From NCBI GenBank assembly GCA_022495005.1, contig JAGYXB010001862.1:372001-436000 (forward strand): DNA of 64,000 nt, in the 5' to 3' direction. Made by a program: the position numbers and the translations under genes. The notes under the pieces were generated by a model. The model ran no database searches and had not been told where the DNA came from. It saw only the letters and a list, made by a program, of their open reading frames with translations. Source of the DNA: Rhyacophila brunnea (lineage: Eukaryota; Arthropoda; Insecta; Trichoptera; Rhyacophilidae). Below, piece after piece: positions 24,905 through 36,610 of this stretch. The first letter of the stretch is position 1, and each line of letters opens with the position of its first letter.

Positions 24905-27580
24905 GTCAGCGAATTTTTCGCCTGCCTCTTCTGCGCCTATCTCATTGTCAGACTACTGTCATTCATATGCTTCAAATGACCTGTCCATCGTATTCTTTCA
25001 ATCTCAATTATTGATTGAATTGCGCTAAAAATTGACTGGTTATCTATAATAAGACCAGTAGAGATTTTTTCCTTTAAAAATTAGGGAATGTTAATTTCAT
25101 TGTGTATTTTTTTTAATCAACCCTATTTAATTAAAAAAAAAATACATTGAATATTTGAGACCTCCCGAATATTTTATGAAGAAGCTTTAAATGATATAAT
25201 AATAAATATTTTTTAAATTTTTTATCAGCTATTTCCATGATATATAAACATAATGATATATTATAATGTTTTTAAAATTTCGACAATTCATCACGCGTAA
25301 GTAAAGTGGTTAAATGGTAGCAGTGGAGTGATGAGGTGGACGCAGTTAGATCCAACTTTTATCTATCTACTTAATTGATTTGGAAAAAATCAAATTGGAT
25401 TAGTCTATTTCTTTCATTATGTTTATATCTAATTTTCATCTTCATATTTGACGTACACGAAGTTGTAAGCTAGGTACTGCTAGTAAGTAATGTGAGGTTA
25501 CAGATTTCAATAATAACCTCTATAGGTACTAATTTTATTATTTCCAATATTGTTCATATTTTCCAAATCGTAAACTTTTTTGTCAATAAGCGGCGTAAGT
25601 AAACAAGAAATCAGCCATATAAAACGAATGTATGACAATGAAATGGTATTTTTAATTCGAATTTAAATCTTTATTTGATATTTTTAATGTAGATTAAATG
25701 TACGATAGAATCAAGCATAGATAGACATCTTACTAATGAAATAGTTTAGAAACGGTAGACATATTTTTATTATTACTTTTCATTATCTTACTTGAAACAT
25801 TAAATTTTAAATTTTTATTATCATGGGGTCACTCACGTACTTAAGAAAACAACCTATTTAACGATGACCATCAAAAAAATATCAAAGATTGCCAATAAAA
25901 ATATTTTATTTCACTCTGGCAATAAAAGATCGGGAATCTGACGAGGCGAGATAGCTGGCTGGCAACTTTAAGGATTTTAAAACATTGTTTTTGATCACAC
26001 GCGTGTGGTTACGGGCAAAAAATGGCATTTTTCGAATAAAGATAATCTTTTAGTGCAGAAGTATGGTTTATGTGTCCCCATACTAGTGATGCTCGACTAC
26101 ATGACCGTACTGGATTTCAAGAACCGCTTGATATTGATTATATCCGAGTCGCAACCTCAAAATAAAAATAATTTCTAAAACTTATAAAATATAATTTCAA
26201 TTTATCTAGATTTCATATATTATTTTGTGTAATTGTCTTCTTAAAAAAAAATCTTAAAAAGTACATAATATTTATTGGTCGATTCATAATGTAGGTCCGT
26301 TAAGCCAAAACAGACGTCGATGGAAAATAATAACCGAGGATTTTTTAAACACGCCATCCATATAGGTATTCCCATTTATTTGTTTAAAATGTACATTAAC
26401 ATTTAACGAAGATGGCCGAATTTAAAGGAAGGTCAAACATTAGTTCATTGTTCAATAATTGGTAATGTTCACCCTTCAATTATTGATATTCTTGCAGCCG
26501 ACTATCCGAAAATCAACACAAATTGCCGAACAATAAAATAACATGGAATATAAACGAATACACCAAACGTTATCATGGTAACATCAACTAAAATTTAATA
26601 ATTTCTAGTAATTAGAGACACTTCTTACAAATTCAAGATAACATTATAATAAGGGGATAGCCCCTCCCTTCACCCATACTGACCAAATTGTACTAATCGA
26701 GAATAACGTGTTTTAATGATGAATACCGTATTTGTAGGAAAAACATTATATAATATACTACCAATTACCATTTTTTTCAAGTATTAATTTTTATATTAAA
26801 AAACAACAACATATAAATTTTGAAGGCTGTGATCCCATATATATATATATATCAATATGTTAGGTATCGTAATCAAAAATATTATGGTAAACGTGTTTTG
26901 AGATATACCTAATTACAATTAACATAAATTATTATAGTTATCCCAAGCGCAGTAAACTTTGTTAAATGTTTCGTTTTAAAGTTTAAAATATAATTTAAAT
27001 ATATATTTTAGCGAACATCTTGTTGGTTTATTTTGTTTTGGGATAGTTTTTAAACACCCCCGCAGTCCATAAGACTCAACATTCTACCCCTGGCGCTAGT
27101 TGCGGAGACAATAAGTCTCGCAGACATAACTCATCTGAAAATAAAATGTCGTAAGCGAAACATCATAAAACGTTTTAGTGTCAGGGCGTCTAGTCGCAAC
27201 GCGCGAGATAGTGTCAGGTGTGTTAGGACACAAGGTGAATAGAAAATCACTATTAAATATTAATTGTTTCATTATTAAATTGTAAACTATTTCAACTATT
27301 GATTACCTGCATTACACTATCCGCAAGTGAGGACTGAACCAGAATGGCAAGTTCTGGAAATTGGTGAAAAATTGTGAGCAACATAAAACACTGGAGGGCA
27401 TTGTGGAAGAAGCCAAATTCTGCTATAATGATATTATTGTTAAATTAACCTACTTAATAAAAATAGCATCGCCACCAAATAGGGGTAGTTTTGATAAATG
27501 AATGTAGGATAATATATCAAAATGGTCAAGTATATTGAACACATAATTCAAGCAAGTGTGATTATGTTATATTTAATGGT
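24905..27580. other. Non-coding stretch
   Basis: No gene is supported. A short AT dinucleotide run lies at about 26839-26852. Around 27050-27090 the minus strand reads a G-run followed by TGTTTAAAAACT, which resembles the junction of a polypurine tract and an LTR, but no LTR partner was found. Confidence 0.45.
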
Positions 27581-27786
27581 AGGTACAGTTCGGTTATCAG
27601 GAATACAGCGGCAAACACATTTTGAAAATAGCCAATATACTAGATTATTTGTTAGTTTAACCTAACCAAGCCTAACCTAACCCAACCTAACCTAACCTAA
27701 ACTAACCCAAACTAACAAATAATCCAGTATATCGGGTATTTTCAAAATGTGTTTTTCGCTGTATTCCTCATAACCGAACTGTACCT
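27581..27786. mobile_element. Fold-back element with telomere-like loop
   Basis: Arms of about 75 bp at 27581-27657 and 27711-27786 are close complements: the left outer end reads GGTACAGTTCGGTTAT and the right ends ATAACCGAACTGTACC. The spacer is a CCTAA-type pentamer array. No coding frame is present. The element would fold into a long hairpin with the array in the loop. Confidence 0.85.
27661..27715. repeat. Interstitial CCTAA (TTAGG) pentamer array
   Basis: Eleven pentamers lie in register: six are exact CCTAA and the rest (CCAAG, CCCAA twice, ACTAA twice) differ by one or two bases. TTAGG is the ancestral insect telomere unit. Its location inside a hairpin argues for a captured or transposon-borne array rather than a chromosome end. 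Confidence 0.8.
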
Positions 27787-29439
27787 ATTTAATTTATTAT
27801 ATTTCAAACGATTGTATTTAGTGGTATTACCAATCACTAAACGGCTGATTATGAACACCTACCTAACCTTAAACGTTATGTAAGTATGACTAAGCATCTG
27901 ACTTTATGATATTATTATCAATGACTAGGTACTTAATATGTACTTATATAATTAATATATGCATAAAAACTATGTAGGTACTTAATTTATATATAATTTA
28001 CTATCGATCAGAAAGGTTCCTTCCGATTTGAGAGACATTTTCAAATAATATGGAGTAATGCAGAATCAAGTTTTATTTATATAATGTTATATTCACACGG
28101 TACTCTTAAAATTTGGTAAAAATTGAAGCATTTAATTTTTAATATTTAATTTAAGCTTTTGAAGCGTAACGGATGAAAAAAGTTTTATGAAGATATGTTA
28201 TAATCACCGTATACGTTGAGCAGGGAATCTAATTTTGCGTTATTTGGATATTACCTGCTTCGTTTGTTGGAGACACTGTTAGCTCATAACATTTAATGAA
28301 TTTCACTTAATAACATAATATATCAAGTCTTAATAGCAGTGCCTCACTATCTCGCCATTTATAGCCGGCCAAACAGATTAAATCCACATTGTTTTTATAT
28401 TTGACAAAATATTATGGTTGTCATATTAAGGTTTTTTTGGTAAAGTATTTATTTATGAAAGCTTTAAAATAATTATATTGTTTGGTTAAAAAAAGACAAG
28501 CAGTTAATAAAAGTTGAAAAAAAGTGGATAGTACATGGATGGATAGTTATAATATATCAATAATCTTAATCGATGATAAAATCAGTTAAGTTAAGAGCAC
28601 AACTTATTCATGCGTGAATCAAGATCCAAAGTGTATCTAACTGTTTTAAATTTATTCACTCGCAAGGCGCAAGCTATTTATTATCTTCAGCTATATTTTG
28701 GCGGCAAATTTTGACGCTGTTCATCAAATCCTTTCGAGACACCACCGCGTGGTACAACAATATTGTATATTTGACTATCCCGTTCAATGATGAATCAGGT
28801 GCCTACATACTTAAGTATATTATGAAAATATGTTATATTACCAACATTTGATATTGCAGATATTAAATGCGCGTGGTTTGTTACATGTCGCAATTATTTG
28901 TAAAGCAATCGTAGATTCTTCTGGCATTGCAGCCACGGCGAAATGACTTAGGAACAGTATTAGTGCAATTTTTTGAAAGTAACGATACCAACACCTAAAT
29001 GAGTCGCCAGCACTTCCAGAAAAATCGGACACCATTCCACTTTTAAGTAATTATATTTTGAGTAATTTGGCTTGATTTGTCTTACTCAAAACATTTATTA
29101 TTAATAATAAATAATACATAAATATCAATATGTTTTACATTGTTTAATAATAAAACGTCAGTTAGAATAAGCCGTACAGAAAGATACAAATATTTTATTT
29201 TGAAGTCATTTTACTCAACTTTGTCAGCAGGGTTCTTATATTTTTTCAATCCTTAGTAACCCAATTATTCAATTTATTGCACAGCACGGCGTAGTATGGG
29301 TACCAAAATTATTAAAATACTATGGAAACATCAGTCAAACAATAGCATATTATATTAATATTAATACTATCGACCGAAGATACTTGATGGAATTTGAATT
29401 TAAATTCTTATGGATTAAAGCTCTGTACTATTCCAATTA
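27787..29439. other. Non-coding stretch
   Basis: Nothing recognised. A minus frame at 28838-29035 is unsupported. Confidence 0.5.
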
Positions 29440-29490
29440 AGTCGTTTTTTGCGACCCGGGTTTCGCCTTTCAGCATCTTCAGGCGTCATG
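29440..29490 (-). mobile_element. Penelope-like tail with hammerhead-type core
   Basis: On the minus strand the order is CTGAAGA (29476-29482), a short spacer, GAAA (29461-29464), and the palindrome ACCCGGGT (29454-29461) followed by C. This fits the hammerhead consensus CUGANGA, GAA(A), short stem III, U-H. Penelope-like retroelements are known to carry such minimal hammerheads with very short stem III. Stems I and II are weak here (about two pairs each), so the copy may be inactive or the match fortuitous. No Penelope reverse-transcriptase frame is nearby. Confidence 0.35.
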
Positions 29491-30102
29491 TACACTCACC
29501 AAAGGTATACACACACTGACAACAAACACTCTTAACTCTACCTTATATAGTACCTAAATCAATACAATAAAGTAGGTAAAAAACTCCATTACCTACCTAT
29601 CTAGTCAGATGTCACAAAAAATACAATAAACAAATTATGAATAGTTGAAGTGTCAGTAAAAAATCGTAATTAGTGTTTTAAAACACAAATTAGCGTTTTT
29701 TACTACAAATTTTCAACATTGCAAGAGGCTAGTGATTAAATGAGTGACCTTTTAAGCTGTAGACCACTGCGTGCTGTTGGCTCTGGATGGGCCGGTATCT
29801 TATATCAGTACTCAATCAATAATATGCATGAATTAATTGGCGTAGCAACAATATAGTTTTCTACATTCATTAAAAATCTCCAAAAGCCAAATTTTAACGA
29901 AATCTGCAATACAACGTGGAACGCATTTATATACCTATATTGTTTTATATGGGAATGAATTTTGTTATCGAATAATTTTTACTCAAGACTTATATGAGAA
30001 TGTGGCAGTATTCTTAATTAAAAATGCACTCTCAATCTATTACAGGACTGAATGAGATTAAAACACACGTATTTCGATTTCCAGGCGAGGGCTCTAACTA
30101 TA
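29491..30102. other. Non-coding stretch
   Basis: AT-rich. A short palindrome around GTGTTTTAAAACAC lies at 29671-29684. Confidence 0.4.
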
Positions 30103-30412
30103 AATGATTAATAATTAACTATTTCTTTTATTCAACGAATAATTCACAAGATTTAAGAATGTACCATTCTAATTATTGAACATACATAATTTTTGAAAAA
30201 CACTTGTGAGAAAATATATTATAACCAATAGAAAAAATCTTTTTGAAAAAAGTAAGAAGCCCCGGCAGGGAATCGAACCCTGCATCTCCTGGGTTTACGC
30301 CCCGTCCGTGCATTACCTCTATGCTACAAGGTGACATACTTATTAGAATGGGACATTCTTAAATCTTGTGAACTATTCGTTGAATAAAATAAATATTTAA
30401 TTATAAATTATT
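30103..30412. mobile_element. Inverted-repeat element carrying a SINE
   Basis: Arms of about 72 bp at 30103-30174 and 30341-30412 are complements with only a few mismatches (for example TTATTCAACGAATA-TTCACA on the left). The interior 30175-30340 is a tRNA-like SINE unit that also exists without arms at 30596-30764. A lone arm-like sequence (TTATTCAACGAATAATTTAC) is at 33041. Arms and interior are therefore separable modules, and the simplest view is a SINE inserted in a palindromic MITE. Confidence 0.75.
30175..30340 (-). mobile_element. tRNA-derived SINE, copy 1
   Basis: On the minus strand the head has A-box-like TAGCATAGAGGTAATGC and a perfect B box GGTTCGATTCC within a paired T-arm (CAGGG/CCCTG). 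The 7-bp acceptor stem does not form, so it is not a working tRNA gene. The body contains AAAAAGATTTTTTCTATTGG and ends near TTCAATAA. Confidence 0.75.
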
Positions 30413-30595
30413 AGAAAGTTCAAGTAAGATACATCATAAAAAATATTGGAGATATCCACGACGTGGTTAGTAATTGAAGTAATAGGTATCTATTTTGATT
30501 TAATAAACAAAAACCGATTGCCAAAGTAGCTCGATTTAGAAGAGCGCTGATGAGTAGGTATTAAAAAGTCCAATAGTTAAAGTTTGTCGCAATTA
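30413..30595. other. Spacer between two inverted SINE copies
   Basis: AT-rich sequence without features, separating the two SINE copies. Confidence 0.4.
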
Positions 30596-30764
30596 GTATG
30601 TCACCTTGTAGCATATATGTAATGCACGAACGGGGCGTAAACCCAGGATATGCAGGGTACGATTCCCTGCCGGTGTGTCTTACCTTTTTCAAAAAGATTT
30701 TTTCTATTGGTTATAATACATTTTCTCAGAAGTGCTTTTCAAAAAATATGTATGTTCAATAAAT
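30596..30764 (+). mobile_element. tRNA-derived SINE, copy 2, inverted
   Basis: This is colinear with the complement of 30175-30340, including GGGGCGTAAACCCAGGA and AAAAAGATTTTTTCTATTGG. The B box has decayed to GGTACGATTCC. No inverted arms surround it. The two copies face each other and could form a long hairpin in a transcript. Confidence 0.75.
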
Positions 30765-31714
30765 GATTAAAATAACAAATTATTGTTATACAGTACCTAA
30801 GTGCAAAAACGTCAAAATTAAATGTGCAACGATCCTGACGGCAACTGATGTGAGGAAGAGCCGAAGTATATAGTTGTCAGTTTCCGTCTTCGGGAAATCC
30901 CAGAAGACGTTTTCAGCATCAAATTTGATCGAAAAAATAATTAGATGTTCCCTACGTATTTTTAACGGCATTCATGTAGATATATATTTGATATAATAAG
31001 GTTATATATGCCTAGTACCTAATACCTATGCTTATTGTTTGAATAAAAAACGTTCTAAAATACGGTATGTTTATATTAAATGAAATGACTGAAAAAGTCC
31101 CGACAAGCAGATGGGAAAGGCGGCAAACAAATATAATGGTCCATTAAATATTGATGAGGCTTACTCAGTGCATTTTGTAGCGATGGAGGTTTCCCAGCGT
31201 CAAAGATGGGGTAAATAATTTTCCATTCTCTCTTTTGCATAATAATATGATCGCGTGACGTAGATGACAGAGACGTGCTTATGAAAATTCGTGATAGTAA
31301 AAGAATACGAAATATTTAAAAAGAATGCCTTTAGGTATTCATACAATAATGAGTGTAAACTGTGTAAAGCATTTCCCTAAAACAGTGGTATGGTCTCGGT
31401 TACTAAGGAGAAAGTTACTGCAAAAATTACTATAGTCTTGGAATGGGTACGTTAATATTTCGAAGGTATTTTTTATGGTTCGTTTTCAATTATCATCATA
31501 AGAACTAGGCGATATACCAGTCATGTATAATGCAATATTGTATAGTTTATTATATTGTTAATAATAATTTATTACCTACATGGATCAAAAAGAAAATATA
31601 TCTTAATCTAAAACAATTTAAATAGTCCTATGTCCATTGAGAATTGAAAATAATCATTATAAGTAAAAATACCTATATAAAACAAACAATATTACATTAA
31701 AAATAATTGAACTT
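30765..31714. other. Non-coding stretch
   Basis: No gene supported. A minus frame at 30786-30971 is short and without motif. Confidence 0.45.
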
Positions 31715-32111
31715 ATATGAAGCGCCTAGTTTCAAAAACCCCTAAAACGATTTAAGGTAGTTCTGAGAAAAATGAGAAAAACGATTTTAGTTAGTTTAGA
31801 GAAAAATGAAAAAAAATCCTATCTATTAAATCTGTGAACTTTATGTATTTATGTTTTAATTCGTTACATTCTAAAGAGTATTTTGGCTTTCCATTTTAGC
31901 GGTATTTGAAAAGCACACCCAACCATTTAGGCGAGTTTTGAAATTTACCCTAATTTTTGATCATACGTATTGACGAATTTTTGCATTTTTAAAGTTCAAT
32001 CTTTGCCCATCATATTGGTCATAAAAATATCCATCTAACTACATACTCGTATCTAACTCAAAAATTTTCAAAAACCGTTTTAGGGGCTTTTGAAACTAGG
32101 CGCTTCATATG
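31715..32111. mobile_element. TIR MITE
   Basis: The left end reads ATATGAAGCGCCTAGTTTCA and the right end carries its complement (GAAACTAGGCGCTTCATAT). The homology continues inward through AAAAACCCCTAAAACG, giving arms of about 36 bp. There is no transposase frame. Outer boundaries and target duplication are not resolved. Confidence 0.75.
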
Positions 32112-33143
32112 ACAAAATTAAGATTTAAAAAATAAAAATAGGTAGTTAGCTTGAAAGAGTTCTTAAAGCCAGATTATGAATGCTTACATAATAATATATG
32201 ATTAAGCTTCCATAAATTTATCTTATTATAATGAAATAATACAATTTGTTTTACGATACCTACTATGTATTATATTGGGTCCAGAATCGACCGCGTTCCT
32301 ATTAAAATATATGCAAACAAAAATATAAAAATTTTAGGTTTTGCAAAATGTATCAATACCTCAAAGTTGTTGAAAAAAATCTACTCTTATAGAAAATGTA
32401 ACTTATGTGTATGAATGTAATTTTCGTACAAACACAGAGAGCATTCATAATAATATATAACTTACGTCAACCTAAAATTGTATTCAGCGATTTTATATGT
32501 TATTTACAGAATGCTCAATATATTTAAAAGAATATTCTAAATCTTTGAAATACTTTGATAAAGATAATATTATCAAAGCACACGTAAGTACCTATCAATG
32601 ATAATATATACTTACTTATAAGTAAGATCCCATTTTAAATTTAAACTAACGTAAACTGCCAATAATATAATATGGCAGTGTGAGTTTGTCTTATTATTTT
32701 AGTAAAATTATTCAAGTGTGTTTACTGAAACCCTTTTCGGCGCCACTGGTAGGCGTCACCTCCTTTTCTCCCTCCGGGTTTTGTATGACTGATCAGAGAT
32801 GTATGAATAATGAAGGAGCTTTTAAAGTGAGAGGACGGTAACCCCTCGACCCCGGCTTGCTGCGATAATAACTGATTTTACAAAACCAACGCATGCCATG
32901 AAATGACACACCATGGACGGAACATACAAACAAAAATATGCAAGCTTACCTACCTTTAAATTTATCAAAAATAATAATTACCCACCACAATTTATAATAT
33001 ATTTTTTTGAATATAATATAATATTCAGATGTTAAATTCTTTATTCAACGAATAATTTACAAGATTAATAATACAAATGCCAATATAGAAATTTTAATTT
33101 CAAGGTTCTGATAAACTTTGACTGGCAGGTGTACTACAACAAG
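32112..33143. other. Non-coding stretch
   Basis: AT-rich, with a less AT-rich patch at about 32735-32880 that has no long open frame. A lone copy of the arm of the 30.1-kb element lies at about 33036-33075. Confidence 0.45.
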
Positions 33144-33222
33144 TTACAAGATTGCATGCATGGATCAAAACAGTTCAGCAGCTTCAGAATTTTCACGCAA
33201 TAATTGGAACTTGCATGGCGGG

Positions 33223-33234
33223 TGCGCATGCGCA
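33223..33234. promoter_or_regulatory. NRF-1/Ewg-type palindrome
   Basis: TGCGCATGCGCA is a perfect 12-bp palindrome matching the NRF-1 (insect Ewg) binding consensus. It lies inside repeat copy B and is not conserved in copy A. Function is inferred only from the motif. Confidence 0.3.
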
Positions 33235-33293
33235 GTAGAACGTTAGTGGCGAACCTGCCAGGACCAATACAAATTATACCGTTTAGAATATTA

Positions 33294-33543
33294 AGTGTCG
33301 CTACATTTTAAAATCAGCCAAGTCCACCTTTAGGTATTTTTTACTTTTTTGTGAATTGCTGAAGAACTACTGCTTTCTAACATTTCTGCATTATCAAAAT
33401 GTGGAATTTATTAATTTTAAATATTCTATACTCGAAATAATATAAACTTTCACCCTTGTGACTGTGTATTTCAGAAAACAAAAAGCTGTTTTTCTCCTAT
33501 TCATCTATTATGGACTTGGCTGATTTTGAAATCTAGCGACACT
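33294..33543. mobile_element. MITE nested in a repeat
   Basis: The left end AGTGTCGCTACATTTTAAAA and the complement of the right end AGTGTCGCTAGATTTCAAAA continue into a shared ATCAGCCAAGTCCA, giving arms of about 33 bp. The uninterrupted homologue at 6.18 kb lacks this 250 bp, which independently shows it to be an insertion. A TA-type duplication is possible. Confidence 0.8.
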
Positions 33544-33668
33544 ATGTGATGTTTACTAATTATTTTCACGACCTGTCAAACCGCACCATATAATGACAAC
33601 TTCGCGTCTCGCTTACTCTTGAAGAATGAGATTGACGAGACAGTCAGCCCTTTTACGTATAAAAAGTT

Positions 33669-34952
33669 ATTATAGAAATAGTTTAAAATACACATGATTG
33701 TTGCCAGGAAATCCATGCACGTGTACAGGTGCTATTATCTATTAAATACTTACATATTGTTTTTATCAGATTTTGATCAGCTTATATAAATTTAATTCGT
33801 TCGTTTCATGAATGTGGTTGAAATATTAACCGTACGAACATTAAAATAAGTATGTATAATTCAAAATTTGCGCAGATTTTTTTTTATATTAGTCATCTAT
33901 CTATTCTATAAACGTGTATGCTTACATCATGATAACACATATTCCTTTTACTTATTCCGTATACGTGTCAACTTTAATATCGAGATTGTACACCCAAAGC
34001 AGTGTTCCACAGAACAGATTGATAGGATAGAAATATGAAAACCAGTCGTCATGGACGAAGGTTTTGAAGCCAGATACTGGTCATTACTTTATGACTATCA
34101 GGCCATATGATGCAAAAAATACTAGGCGAGCTGATTGACCTTAAATATTACCGATAATCAATGCACGTTTCGTTTACATGATATGGTTTAATACTTATTA
34201 TGATATAGACGACACATTGAAAATGAAAATAACATATTCTTTAACTTGAACACGTATTCAAGTTTATACCATTTTTTCCCACTCAAAAATTTAGCCTTGT
34301 TACAGCCTCACCCAGAAGGCAACCCACTTTTCATTACTGTTTTGTTTCCTGCAGTGTTAATTGTTAAGTAAGTGTATGCGTAATCTCTCACTATTTTTAG
34401 TGCGATAATTAATTTTTATTTACATTCTTTATCTCACGTCTAATGTTTGTAATTTGTAATGTTTACTCACGTCAAAAATATATTTTAATAGGTATGTAAA
34501 TTAATAAATGATTCAATTTGAGTAAGTATGACCGAGTGATCAAGATTATTATTATATCGATTAATTGTATTGTGCATTTAAACAACGAATTAGTAACTAA
34601 CGTATCGAAATAAATTTAATCGCAGTACGATATAATTAATATAATATTATATAGGTTAATTACATTTATTTATAAAACGTTGATTCCACGAGGCGCCATA
34701 AGTTTTTCTCTTCTCCTGTCAAAATAGAAAAGGTTGTCGCAATTCGCAATGATGCCAGATGAGAAAATGAGAAAAGAGTTGAACACCGCCTCAACTTTTC
34801 ACTGCGGTTTTTCAATTATTCATCTCTATGAGATTGAATAAAGCAATATCCGCTAAGTGGAATTCACAGAATGATCTAATTAATTGCCATCTCTAGAAAT
34901 TACTGATTTTTCTGACATTCCAAAAGGGTCGAAGGCATTATTAGTAGATAGG
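33669..34952. other. Non-coding stretch
   Basis: No coding or structural feature was recognised. Confidence 0.5.
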
Positions 34953-35182
34953 TAGAGTATACGTTATATAACTTTGCACTTTTTTGCACTTTCTACTACA
35001 CTGACTCACTTCTATGCCTGATTACCTCGCATATAATTAGATCAAATGATATTCACTTGTAGTACCTAATATATTATGTAGTAGGTAATAAGAAAAAAAA
35101 TAGATAACACACGTAAAAAAATATTTTTAGAAACATTTTCATCCTAGAGCCGGGAGTGCAAAGTTATGAAGTAACATCTCTA
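34953..35182. mobile_element. TIR MITE, family shared with 60.68 kb
   Basis: The left end is TAGAGTATACGTTATATAAC and continues CTTTGCACT; the complement of the right end is TAGAGATGTTACTTCATAAC and continues CTTTGCACT. The interior shares AATTAGATCAAATGATATT and CATTTTCATCCTAGAGCCG with the copy at 60684-60917. The flanking 8-mers do not match. Confidence 0.75.
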
Positions 35183-36499
35183 CACTATAATATTATATTT
35201 ATATGACGGTCATAACAAAAATAAGTAAAATGTTTTATTTAAAAAGAAATTAGGAAAAAAAATCACAGAACTAGTAATACAGGTAACAGGTCGCTGTGGA
35301 ACCGGAAAGGCATCAATCCACGCAATAATTTCCGGTTTGCCCTGGTGAATGCTGAAACTCGTCCAGGGAAGGCATACATGTTACATGACTCCCTGATGTG
35401 CTCTGTGGTCTGAATCGGACTCTTTCCAGCCCCAGTTACGTATCATATAATATTTGCCATATTTCCATGTAAGCCTTAAGCCTGGAAGGTCGTAAAGATT
35501 GTTGATACTAGCCAGTCTTGTCGCCAGGCATCCTCCTACTCGTTCTTAGTCTGAAGCAGGTTTTCTCATGCACTCCAGAAAGGATTCATTGAGCGAATAA
35601 GCTTCGTTGGTGTAACAAAAATTCTTACACTGCCTCAATGTGACCATGTTTCGCTTTATCTTTGATGGATGTATAAAAATGTTCATATGTGGTCATTGAA
35701 GTGCCTACATATGCATGATTCAATTAAAACGGTTATAATGAAATTCATTTACAATTATTATTACATTTTGCACTTTTTTGGATCTATGCAATTTGCCATT
35801 CGTAATTTATTATTATATATATTATTTTCTACACTATTTTGACCCATCTATTAAAATATACGTATACAAAATCTTAATGGATAGTTTAATAATTTAAGGG
35901 TAACTGTTTATGGCGTTATCTATCATTCATATTTTTTCCACATTGGTCATTGGCTTTACCATTTTAAGATATTAAAATTAACTAAAGCAATTATTGAAAA
36001 CTGTTTTTTTTAATTACAATAGTTATTTTTCTCAGTTACCTGAGATAACTGTTGTACAATGAAAGTCGATGAAAGAAATTATAATTTCATTTTCACTTTT
36101 GTATTTACGATGTTTCTTTCTTAGAAAGCTCAGTTGATGAATCTATTGTTTATATACAAAACTGAATTCCCCTAATTATTTTAAATAATAAAAAGAAAAA
36201 AAAACAGGACACCTAGGCCACACATTGAAAACCAGTAAAACTAGCTAGACGTAGGCTGGCGCATAGTACGTCATCCGAAAATAGCCAATAGAAAACAATC
36301 ATAATTTTAGTGTCGAAATCCCGTAGCGCCGTGTTCGGCAACTTTTATTATCCTTCGTGTGTTTAGTTGCTTTTTCGTTTGTTTCCCATGCTACTATCTA
36401 GTCTCGAACAATCGTCACCGAACAATATTCCAAGATCAACATATTTCCAAGGTCTTTACTACTATGTTAATATTGTGATGTAATGTGGGTTTAATTAAA
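35183..36499. other. Non-coding stretch, unclassified GC-richer block
   Basis: About 35280-35610 is less AT-rich and on the minus strand gives a broken translation with internal stops. It could be an old LINE, but no diagnostic motif was found. Confidence 0.35.
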
Positions 36500-36610
36500 T
36501 ATTTTTATATTCAAGGTTGGAAGGATCCAGAAGTATTATGGAGGTGCATAATTGAAAAGGCCATGGCTTAGGCCTCAGGCTGTAGCGCCATTGAAGAAGA
36601 GGATTGGTAC
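36500..36610 (+). mobile_element. Possible 3' end of an RTE-like LINE
   Basis: GGCTGTAGCGCCATTGAAGA resembles the terminal segment of RTE-type LINEs, which often end in TAGCGCCA followed by GAT- or GAA-type short repeats. The LINE remnant at 46.4 kb also ends in TAGCGCCA and (TAA)n. Only the last few codons are visible. Confidence 0.3.

Larger units (their letters stand above)
33144..33668 (+). repeat. Dispersed repeat, copy B, interrupted
   Basis: Homologous to 6181-6446 but split by an inserted MITE at 33294-33543. Shared blocks flank the insertion on both sides (AGTGGCGAACCTGCC before; ATGACAAC and CTTACTCTTGAAGAATGA after). Confidence 0.7.

Noticed and set aside
26837..26853. AT dinucleotide run as a possible TATA or replication element
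   Set aside because: It is a short microsatellite in an AT-rich genome with nothing positioned around it.
27050..27345. Possible LTR retrotransposon edge (minus-strand G-run followed by TGTTTAAAAACT)
   Set aside because: No second LTR, primer-binding site or coding remnant was found, so the resemblance to a polypurine tract and LTR start is not enough.
30250..30340. Functional tRNA gene on the minus strand
   Set aside because: The A and B boxes are good but the 7-bp acceptor stem does not pair, and a second copy with the same AT-rich body shows it is a SINE.
35280..35610. GC-richer block read as an old LINE on the minus strand
   Set aside because: The translation has internal stops and no diagnostic reverse transcriptase, endonuclease or C-terminal motif that I can point to.
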